The notes under the pieces are model-generated. The model did no database searches. It worked only from the letters and a program-made list of their open reading frames with translations, and was not told where the DNA came from. DNA of 64,000 nt from CAVQBL01 sp963710715 (GTDB taxonomy: Bacteria > Pseudomonadota > Gammaproteobacteria > DSM-16500): positions 310,001 to 374,000 of the forward strand of contig CAVQBL010000014.1 of assembly GCA_963710715.1 (NCBI GenBank), in the 5' to 3' direction. The position numbers and the translations under genes were made by a program. Within the stretch, counting starts at the first letter, position 1. Every line of letters begins with the position of its first letter. Positions 55,789 to 62,804 of this stretch are shown one piece after another.

Positions 55789-56510
55789 ATACATTACATA
55801 TCAAAGAACTCAGCAAAAAATATAAGTCACGCCAAGTCGTGAAAAATGTTTCTTTGGAGTTAAAAAGTGGAGAAATCGTCGGCTTGTTGGGCCCTAACGG
55901 AGCAGGCAAAACTACTTCATTTTATATGATTGTCGGTTTAATTGCGTGTGATGGCGGACAGATTTTTTTTGATGATAAAGATATTACTCATTTACCGGTA
56001 CACACACGCGCGCAATTAGGCATTAGCTACTTACCACAAGAAGCATCCATTTTTCGCAAGTTGAGTGTTGCAGACAATATCATGGCAATTTTAGAATTAC
56101 GGAAAGATTTAAATAAACAACAACGCCGTGAGCAATTAAATCAATTGTTGGAAGAATTACACATTGATCATATTCGTGATGAGATTGGTATGAGTTTATC
56201 TGGCGGTGAAAGACGTCGCGCAGAAATCGCACGCGCACTAGCGATTGAACCCAAATTTATTTTGTTAGATGAACCGTTTGCAGGGATTGACCCCATTTCC
56301 GTATTGGATGTCAAACGCATTATTTCTCATTTGCGTGCACGCAAAATTGGTGTGCTCATCACCGATCATAATGTGCGGGATACATTAGCCATTTGTGAGC
56401 ATGCGTATATCGTAAACCAAGGTGAAATTATTTGTGCGGGAACACCGCAAGTCATTTTGGATAACAAGCAAGTCAGATCAGTTTATTTAGGCGAAGAGTT
56501 TAATTTATAA
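55785..56510 (+). CDS. lptB: LPS export ATPase LptB
   Basis: 241 residues: Walker A GPNGAGKTTSFYMIVG, signature LSGGERRRAEIARAL, Walker B FILLDEPFAGIDPISV, switch ITDHNV. ATPase of LptB2FGC. Overlaps lptA by 4 bases. rpoN, the usual next gene, is absent and hpf follows by 14 bases. Confidence 0.97.
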   Translation: MNTLHIKELSKKYKSRQVVKNVSLELKSGEIVGLLGPNGAGKTTSFYMIVGLIACDGGQIFFDDKDITHLPVHTRAQLGISYLPQEASIFRKLSVADNIMAILELRKDLNKQQRREQLNQLLEELHIDHIRDEIGMSLSGGERRRAEIARALAIEPKFILLDEPFAGIDPISVLDVKRIISHLRARKIGVLITDHNVRDTLAICEHAYIVNQGEIICAGTPQVILDNKQVRSVYLGEEFNL

Positions 56511-56524
56511 AGAGGAAACACACT

Positions 56525-56827
56525 ATGCAACTTCATATCACAGGTCGCAGTTTTGAAATCACTCCGGCAATAAAAGACTATGCTACTGAAAAATTAGTTC
56601 AGCATTTGAATCGATATAAAAACATCATCAACAAAATTAATATGGTATTACAAATTGAACACGATAATCATATCGCTGAAGCAACTATCTCTATTAAAAG
56701 CGGCGCTAGCATACATGCATCCGCAAAAACCGGTGATATGTACAGTGCAATTGATGAGTTAGTTGATAAATTAACTGGTCAAATCACAAAACATAAAGAG
56801 AAAATGACTGATCATCATAGGGAATAG
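56525..56827 (+). CDS. hpf: Short ribosome hibernation-promoting factor
   Basis: 100 residues, short HPF type (MQLHITGRSFEITPAIKDYATEKL; SGASIHASAKTGDMYSAIDELVDKL). It binds the 30S decoding centre in stationary cells. Located directly after lptB. A tandem repeat begins at its stop. Confidence 0.95.
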   Translation: MQLHITGRSFEITPAIKDYATEKLVQHLNRYKNIINKINMVLQIEHDNHIAEATISIKSGASIHASAKTGDMYSAIDELVDKLTGQITKHKEKMTDHHRE

Positions 56828-56839
56828 ACCCCTTTCCAA

Positions 56840-57159
56840 GATGAGTAACAACAAAAGACGAAGGTTTGGAAAGAGAATAGACCTCTTTCCAAACCGAGTA
56901 TTTTGTTGTTAATCGAGGCGCACCGAGTAACGCAGCGGAGTGTACGTGTTGGTACATGAGCAGCGTAACGCAGGTGCAACGATGAGTAACAACAAAAGAC
57001 GAAGGTTTGGAAAGAGAATAGACCTCTTTCCAAACCGAGTATTTTGTTGTTAATCGAGGCGCACCGAGTAACGCAGCGGAGTGTACGTGTTGGTACATGA
57101 GCAGCGTAACGCAGGTGCAACGATGAGTAACAACAAAAGACGAAGGTTTGGAAAGAGGT
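56840..57159. repeat. Tandem 141-bp double-hairpin repeat
   Basis: Two identical 141-base units start at 56840 and 56981, and a third partial unit starts at 57122 and runs into the npr ribosome site. Each unit has hairpin 1 (AACAACAAAA...GGTTTGGAAAGAG / CTCTTTCCAAACC...TTTTGTTGTT) and hairpin 2 (GCACC...GTAAC arms closing at GGTGC). It fills the hpf-npr gap. Confidence 0.92.
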
Positions 57160-57165
57160 CTAATA

Positions 57166-57435
57166 ATGATTCGTCAACCCATCACCATTATTAACAAATT
57201 TGGCTTGCATACTCGTGCCGCGGCTAAGCTCGTTGCCAGCGCAAACAAATTTCAAAGCAAAATTGAACTTGCGCATAATGATTATATTGTTGACTGCAAG
57301 AGTATCATGAGCGTCATTACGCTAGGCGCGGCTAAAAACATGAAACTAGAGCTGATAATTTCTGGACCTGACGAAAATGCCGCACGTGATGCCATTGTTA
57401 AGCTTATTCATAATCGATTTGGGGAGTCGGAATAG
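57166..57435 (+). CDS. ptsO: Nitrogen-PTS phosphocarrier NPr (HPr family)
   Basis: 89 residues from ATG 57166 (AAAGAGG upstream; frame open from 57148). Active His15 in NKFGLHTRAAAKLV and the DCKSIMSVITLGA loop with the conserved Ser. It would carry phosphate in the PTS-Ntr chain, but its usual neighbours ptsN and rapZ are not here. Confidence 0.93.
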   Translation: MIRQPITIINKFGLHTRAAAKLVASANKFQSKIELAHNDYIVDCKSIMSVITLGAAKNMKLELIISGPDENAARDAIVKLIHNRFGESE

Positions 57436-57480
57436 ATACTTAATGCTCGTGGCATTCTTCTGCCAATTAACGCGGACGCT

Positions 57481-57624
57481 GAAGTTAGATCGAAGCCCCG
57501 TCATTGCGAGCCCGCGCGCGCTTTTTTGCGCGGGCGTGGCAATCCAGGCAGCACAAAAATGTTCCCCTGGATTGCTTCGCATGAAAAGCACATGCTCGCA
57601 ATGACGGAGCTTCGATCTAACTTC
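57481..57624. repeat. Dispersed palindromic repeat, 144-bp copy with extended arms
   Basis: Outer arms of 30 bases (GAAGTTAGATCGAAGC plus the CGTCATTGCGAG core; 57481-57510 and 57595-57624) pair with one mismatch. Inner parts contain GCAATCCAG and CTGGATTGC and a GCGCGC hairpin. It lies between ptsO and pmbA. Confidence 0.85.
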
Positions 57625-57636
57625 AACTGCAACTCG

Positions 57637-58983
57637 TCAATCCCCCGCCACCACCATACTTTCCAACAAAATCGAGCCTGTCTTTATATTTCCACGCTGA
57701 TCCACATCACTACCCACTTCAACTAAATTTGCATACATGTCTTGCAACTTACCAGCAATCGTAATTTCTTCCACGGGATATTGAATCTCACCATTTTCTA
57801 TCCAAAAACCTGCTGCGCCACGTGAGTAATCGCCGGTGATAATATTGACTCCTTGTCCCATTAATTCCGTCACCAGCACCCCCTTCCCCATCATTTTTAA
57901 TAAATCCGCTAAGCCTTTATTGCCTGTACTAATAAATAAATTATGCACACCACCTGCATTGCCTGTCGTTCGCATACCCAGTTTTCTAGCAGAATAAACT
58001 CCCATGGAATAATTTTGCAGCACACCTTTTTCAATAAATACATTCTCACGTGTTGCTACACCATCATCGTCAAACGGAGCACTACCCAGCATTTTATCTA
58101 AATGCGGTCTCTCATCAATGCGAACATGTTTCGCAAACACTGGTTTACCTAAGCAATCTAACAAAAATGAAGATTTACGATATAAATTACTTCCTGAAAT
58201 TGCTGCAATAAAATGGCCTAATAATCCACGAGCTTCTTCCGCAGCAAAAATAATCGGCACACGTCGTGTGCTAAGTCGCTCCGCACCTAAGCGCCGCACT
58301 GTTCGTTCTGCAGCTTTTTTAGCAACTTGCTCAGTGGGCTCTAATAATTGCGGATCACATGTCACTGTATAACTGTAATCACGCTGCATCTCATCATCTT
58401 GTTGCGCGATTAAGACGCAACTCATTTCATGACGCGAGATAGGATAGATGCCGATAAAACCATGACTATTGCCATAACCATGCCATGCTTGAATAGTCGA
58501 TAGAGTCGACCCTTCAGAATTGGTTATACGTTTATCTTGAGCTAATGCTATCGCTTCACATTCGCGTGCTAATTCAATTGCTTGTTCTACAGTCACTGAC
58601 CAGGGATAGTATAAATTGACAGCGGGAAATTGAAATGCCAACAGGTCTTTTTCTGCTAAACCAGAAAAACGGTCTTCATCCGTAAAGCGTGCAATGTTAC
58701 ATGCTGCTTGAACCGCAGAGCGAATCGCCTCAGGTCTAACATCCGAAAGACTGACTGATCCTGTTCGTTGTCCAAAATATACAGTGATCCCTATCATTTT
58801 GTCTTGATTGTACTCAACAGTCTCAACTTCACCTTTGCGCACTGTGACAGAAAATCCTTTATTAACTCCAACATCTACTTCTGCACTGCTCGCATGTTGG
58901 TGTTTTGTTTCTTGCAAAATATCAGTAATCAGTTTTCGTAAGCTTATTTCATTAAAAAAATCGACTGGTAATCTTTCAGGCAT
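57637..58983 (-). CDS. pmbA: TldE/PmbA subunit of the TldD/E metalloprotease
   Basis: 448 residues of the modulator-of-gyrase family. The C-terminal half has FIAAISGSNLYRKSSFLLD, ERPHLDKMLGSAPFDDDGVATR and NLFISTGNKG, and ends GNIKTGSILLESMVVAGD. TldE pairs with TldD, encoded at 60053, to degrade unfolded peptides and mature some microcins. yjgA lies between them on the other strand. Confidence 0.95.
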   Translation of the reverse strand: MPERLPVDFFNEISLRKLITDILQETKHQHASSAEVDVGVNKGFSVTVRKGEVETVEYNQDKMIGITVYFGQRTGSVSLSDVRPEAIRSAVQAACNIARFTDEDRFSGLAEKDLLAFQFPAVNLYYPWSVTVEQAIELARECEAIALAQDKRITNSEGSTLSTIQAWHGYGNSHGFIGIYPISRHEMSCVLIAQQDDEMQRDYSYTVTCDPQLLEPTEQVAKKAAERTVRRLGAERLSTRRVPIIFAAEEARGLLGHFIAAISGSNLYRKSSFLLDCLGKPVFAKHVRIDERPHLDKMLGSAPFDDDGVATRENVFIEKGVLQNYSMGVYSARKLGMRTTGNAGGVHNLFISTGNKGLADLLKMMGKGVLVTELMGQGVNIITGDYSRGAAGFWIENGEIQYPVEEITIAGKLQDMYANLVEVGSDVDQRGNIKTGSILLESMVVAGD

Positions 58984-59097
58984 ATTATTTTTCTCTCAAA
59001 TCCATATTAATTTAAATGATTTTATAGTATCTTAAGTTTGCAAGTAATAGAATCGCTTTTCGGAAATAACCTTGGGATAATAAAGGAGAAAAATGCC

Positions 59098-59352
59098 ATG
59101 AAGAAGTTGGTCGCGTTATTAGTAAGTGCAATGTTAGTTTGTTCCTCTGTTGCTTTTGCAGAAGATTCTACACCAAACATGAATCCAAACGAAAACAACA
59201 TGCAACAGCAAGCAAATTCAGCTGACCCAAGCAATGCACAAAATGCTGCTGAGCCATCTGAAAAAGGCAAGAAAAAGAAAAAATGCGCTAAGCATTGCAA
59301 GAAAAAGCATGCTAAAAAGCATCACAAAGCTAAAAAAGAAATGCAACAGTAA
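59098..59352 (+). CDS. Small exported Lys/His-rich protein
   Basis: 84 residues. A signal peptide ends AFA/EDST; then an Asn/Gln-rich linker and a Lys/His/Cys-rich tail (KKKKKCAKHCKKKHAKKHHK). The tail could bind metal or nucleic acid or polyanions; this is only composition. AAGGAG lies 10 bases before ATG 59098. Confidence 0.75.
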   Translation: MKKLVALLVSAMLVCSSVAFAEDSTPNMNPNENNMQQQANSADPSNAQNAAEPSEKGKKKKKCAKHCKKKHAKKHHKAKKEMQQ

Positions 59353-59369
59353 CATTTGAGAAGTAGACC

Positions 59370-59873
59370 ATGAAGGACCCGGGTAACGCTGCCGAACAGC
59401 GTGATAGTAAATCGCAACGCAAGCGCCAAATGTTAGCGCTACAAAAAATTGGCGCTTTGCTAGTCGAGTTACCCGCAGCGCAGTTAGCCCAGGTCCCTTT
59501 AGATTCTACTCTTGCAGAAGCAATTGCAACTGCCCGCACTTTAACGAGTCATGGGGCAAAACGCAGACAACTGCAATATATCGGTAAACTCATGCGAGAC
59601 ACCGATCCCGAACCTATTCAAACTGCGTTAGATAACCTACAGCTCAAAAATCAACAAGGCAAAGCAAAGTTTCATCATATTGAACGCTGGCGTGATAGGC
59701 TTATTGCTGAAGGTGATAAAGCATTACAAGAATTTCTTACCCAATTCCCCACTGCCGATAGCCAACACTTACGTCAATTGATACGCAAAGCACAGCAAGA
59801 ACATACTGCACAAAAAAGTGGCGCGGATACTATATTATTCCGGTACTTACGGGAAATTATTAATCCTACGTAG
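59370..59873 (+). CDS. yjgA: Ribosome biogenesis factor YjgA/DarP
   Basis: 167 residues, the DUF615 family (SKSQRKRQMLALQKIGALLVELP; RRQLQYIGKLMRDTD; DRLIAEGDKALQEFLTQFP). It acts in late 50S assembly. Sits between pmbA and tldD. Confidence 0.94.
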   Translation: MKDPGNAAEQRDSKSQRKRQMLALQKIGALLVELPAAQLAQVPLDSTLAEAIATARTLTSHGAKRRQLQYIGKLMRDTDPEPIQTALDNLQLKNQQGKAKFHHIERWRDRLIAEGDKALQEFLTQFPTADSQHLRQLIRKAQQEHTAQKSGADTILFRYLREIINPT

Positions 59874-59923
59874 CAATCGCTAAATAATAGCCTTGGTGTA
59901 CAGATAGACGAGGATTAACCGAG

Positions 59924-60025
59924 ATGATAAAAATGAAAACAAGCTACAAAAGGGAAATAGAAAGGAATTTACATAAATGTACCATAGCAGATAGAACATT
60001 CTTCAGGAAATATTTTTCTCTTTAG
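59924..60025 (+). CDS. Possible 33-aa small ORF
   Basis: 33 codons after a CGAGGATTAACCGAG leader; very basic peptide (MKTSYKREIERNLHKC...DRTFFRKYFSL). Its GATAGAACATTCTTCAGG part recurs at 45543-45560. It may be debris. Confidence 0.25.
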   Translation: MIKMKTSYKREIERNLHKCTIADRTFFRKYFSL

Positions 60026-60051
60026 GGTCTGTTTACATTTCGCTATGCCGG
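60024..60051 (+). repeat. Half copy of the AGGGTCT palindromic element
   Basis: AGGGTCTGTTTACATTTCGC followed by TATGCCGG matches one arm of the element at 15611-15767. The tldD stop (60053) follows at once on the other strand. Confidence 0.6.
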
Positions 60052-60052
60052 G

Positions 60053-61501
60053 TCAGGATGAGTGACTCGTTCCACCCACTGTAAGAGCATCAACACGTAA
60101 GGTCGGCTGCCCTACTCCCACAGGAACACTTTGACCATCTTTACCACAAATTCCAATCCCAGAATCTAATTGTAAATCATTACCTACCATGGAAACTTTA
60201 TTTAATACTTCAAGTCCATTGCCAATCAGAGTTACGCCTTTAACAGGCGCTGTCACTTTGCCATCTTCAATGAGATACGCTTCACTCGCTGAAAACACAA
60301 ATTTGCCGGAAGTAATATCGACTTGCCCGCCGCCAAAATTCACGGCATAAATGCCTTTCTTGACGGATGCAATAATTTCTTGTGGCGTAGACGTGCCTGG
60401 CAACATATACGTATTTGTCATACGTGGCATCGGTGCATGTGCATAAGACTCGCGTCGCCCATTGCCCGTTGACTTCGTACCCATTAAACGTGCGTTGCGT
60501 TTATCTTGCATGTAATTGCGCAACACACCTTTTTCGATTAATACAGTGCATTGTGTTTGAATACCTTCATCATCCACATTCAAAGAACCGCGTCGATTTG
60601 GCAAGGTACCATCATCTACAATCGTGCATAAAGACGATGCAACTTTTTCACCCATGCGTCCAGAAAAAACAGAAGTCCCTTTACGATTAAAATCACCTTC
60701 TAATCCATGACCCACTGCTTCATGTAACAATACGCCGGGCCAACCTGGACCTAACACAATAGGCATCGTACCTGCCGGTGCATCAATTGCATTTAAATTC
60801 ACTAATGCTTGCCGAACCGCTTCACGTGCATACGCTAACCCGCGATCACTTTCATAAAAATATTGATAATCAAAACGTCCGCCACCACCCGCATAACCCG
60901 ATTCACGGCGACCATTCTGCTCAACGATCACGCTCACATTTAATCGCACTAATGGGCGCACATCGGCCGCAACATGACCATCACTCGCCATAATTAAAAT
61001 TGTTTCATATTCGGCTGCTAAACTTACATTGACTTGTACGACGCGTGGATCTTGCTGTCGTGCGTATGCATCTATGCGTTGCAATAATGCAACTTTGTCA
61101 TTTTCGTGCAGAGAATTTAATGGATTTTGCGGAAGGTATAATTCATGCCCTTTTGACCACTGCAAAGATTTAATAGACTGTTCACCGCCATGCTTGCTGA
61201 TACTGCGTGCTGCTTGAGCCGCTTGTTCCAGCGCTGGCATAAGAATGTCATCCGAATAAGCAAACCCGGTTTTTTCACCGCTCATGGCACGTACCCCTAC
61301 GCCACGATCAATGTTATAGCTACCGCCTTTAATGATGCCATCTTCTAAAGACCAAGATTCAGAGTAACTCGATTGGAAATACAAATCCGCATTATCAATA
61401 GTATTTCCTAATACCTTTCCAAGCACTTGCTGCAATTGATTTTCTGTCAATCCTGCTGGATCTAATAAATCATGACGTGCAATTTCAAAAAAGTCTGCCA
61501 T
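60053..61501 (-). CDS. tldD: TldD metalloprotease subunit
   Basis: 482 residues. The zinc site HEAVGHGLEGDFNRKG is intact (HExxxH), with the C-terminal GICGKDGQSVPVGVGQPTLRV conserved. Catalytic subunit of TldD/E. Partner pmbA is two genes away. Confidence 0.96.
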   Translation of the reverse strand: MADFFEIARHDLLDPAGLTENQLQQVLGKVLGNTIDNADLYFQSSYSESWSLEDGIIKGGSYNIDRGVGVRAMSGEKTGFAYSDDILMPALEQAAQAARSISKHGGEQSIKSLQWSKGHELYLPQNPLNSLHENDKVALLQRIDAYARQQDPRVVQVNVSLAAEYETILIMASDGHVAADVRPLVRLNVSVIVEQNGRRESGYAGGGGRFDYQYFYESDRGLAYAREAVRQALVNLNAIDAPAGTMPIVLGPGWPGVLLHEAVGHGLEGDFNRKGTSVFSGRMGEKVASSLCTIVDDGTLPNRRGSLNVDDEGIQTQCTVLIEKGVLRNYMQDKRNARLMGTKSTGNGRRESYAHAPMPRMTNTYMLPGTSTPQEIIASVKKGIYAVNFGGGQVDITSGKFVFSASEAYLIEDGKVTAPVKGVTLIGNGLEVLNKVSMVGNDLQLDSGIGICGKDGQSVPVGVGQPTLRVDALTVGGTSHSS

Positions 61502-61605
61502 ATACTTCCTCTACTCCTCGATAAAGTTCAACCCCTTGCTTTTATTGCCCATGATCCAGTAGGATAAAAACTACTAGATGGATTATATTCGCGAGGGAAC
61601 AGTCA

Positions 61606-61980
61606 ATGAAGCTATTATACCTGCTCGGACTCATTTATTTAAGTTTAGCACTTGCAGCTTGCACTACCACCCAAAATAAACCTTTATCTTACAAAGCGAT
61701 AGTAGACCGCTATGTTAAGCCTCCCCAAGACAATTGCCCTATCCCTAAAAAGAAAGTGAAACTTTACTCAAAATTAAAACCCGCTACTCCATATAAAGTA
61801 ATAGGTAAAGCACGCGTATCAAAATACAGTGAAAATGGTGCCAAAAGACAAAAAACCACTATCAATGGCCTCATGCGACAACTGGCAGCATCCGTTGGCG
61901 GCGACGCGGTGATCGAGCTTACACAGGATGGAGATGCGGTGAGTGGGACGATTGTTAAATATAGGAAGGCGTTGGCTTAA
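61606..61980 (+). CDS. Small lipoprotein of unknown function
   Basis: 124 residues with a lipoprotein signal (LALAAC, Cys19). The mature part is basic (IPKKKVKLYSKLKPATPYKVIGKARVSKYSENG), followed by a short alpha/beta end (GGDAVIELTQDGDAVSGTIVKYRKAL), reminiscent of lipoproteins with a YajQ/DUF-like SHOCT-free fold. Family not recognised. Probably anchored in the outer membrane. Confidence 0.72.
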   Translation: MKLLYLLGLIYLSLALAACTTTQNKPLSYKAIVDRYVKPPQDNCPIPKKKVKLYSKLKPATPYKVIGKARVSKYSENGAKRQKTTINGLMRQLAASVGGDAVIELTQDGDAVSGTIVKYRKALA

Positions 61981-62333
61981 AAACGTTCGGACACAATTGC
62001 TGCTTTAACCTAAACCAAGTTACGTTAAAGCTTATTTACTGCGATACAAGATCTTGTTGTCAGAGTGCTCACGGCTATCCAGTGCTGCATAATTCTGCCT
62101 AACGATTTGATTTTATTTTTTGGGATAGGCTCTGTTTCTACTGCTGGAGCTGCCATTATTAAATGGGGCAATATGAAATTGTCTGATGAAATTGATGAAG
62201 GTGTAATATCACAAGGTGAACCCAATATTGAAAGTAGTGATTACTAAATGTTAGAGTTATAAAATGGGACAATTAGATGGTAAATTATTTCATTTGATCG
62301 ATTAAGACATCGTATAACGAAATCCCTCGCGCT

Positions 62334-62534
62334 TTACTTTCTCTTATGAGCTCGACTAACACCGTATACCACTCTTTTTTCTTTTATCACTTTATTAATC
62401 ACTTTGCAGGATGCGGCCATTTTTTTTATAACTGCAGGAGACTTACTGATAGAAGCTTTTTGATTGCTGCGTGAAACTTCAACAATTTTTTCAATGGTTA
62501 AATTATTTCCATCAATGACTATTGGGTTTTTCAT
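62334..62534 (-). pseudogene. N-terminal remnant of an aromatic amino acid lyase (HAL/PAL family)
   Basis: 66 codons. IVIDGNNLTIEKIVEVSR...KVINKVIKEKRVVYGV matches the N-terminus of histidine/tyrosine ammonia-lyases (GNxLTxxxVxxVAR...VYGVNTGFG), then leaves the family exactly where TGFG should come. The MIO active-site part is absent, so the gene is a fragment. Confidence 0.5.
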
Positions 62535-62804
62535 ATATTGTTTAAACCCTATTGACTCACTTTAACTTATTATAAACCATTTATACATTAGGAGAGAAAA
62601 AAAACATATCTTTTGCACATTATTTTACATTTTTATACCAGCGTTTTGTGCTGACATAACTATAATAAACTTATACATGATAAGGTTATTGAGTTTGAAA
62701 GGTTGTCCAAATGAATCATTTATCCCAGCTTAAAACACTAATATTAGATAAAAGGAGTTCACGCTGAAGAACGCGGGAACTCGACAGCTAAAAATCTAGT
62801 TTAT
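62535..62804. other. Intergenic stretch, nothing recognised
   Basis: AT-rich spacer between the lyase remnant and the esterase-like gene, with no gene or clear repeat seen. Confidence 0.4.

Noticed and set aside
56784..57120. Two overlapping minus-strand open frames with repeated MYQHVHSAALLG-type peptides
   Set aside because: They are readings of the 141-bp tandem hairpin repeat in two frames. There is no ribosome site and both frames are open only because the unit lacks stops.
56840..57159. Possible CRISPR array
   Set aside because: The repeat unit is contiguous with no spacers and only two and a bit copies, so it is a tandem repeat.
59020..59060. CTTAAG near the pmbA start as a fourth PmrA-type box
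   Set aside because: Only one half-site is present at the required spacing.
62065..62247. 60-codon plus-strand ORF (GTG start) with one hydrophobic stretch and an acidic end
   Set aside because: No ribosome site, no recognised family and it starts inside AT-rich debris. An ATG at 62173 would leave only about 25 residues.
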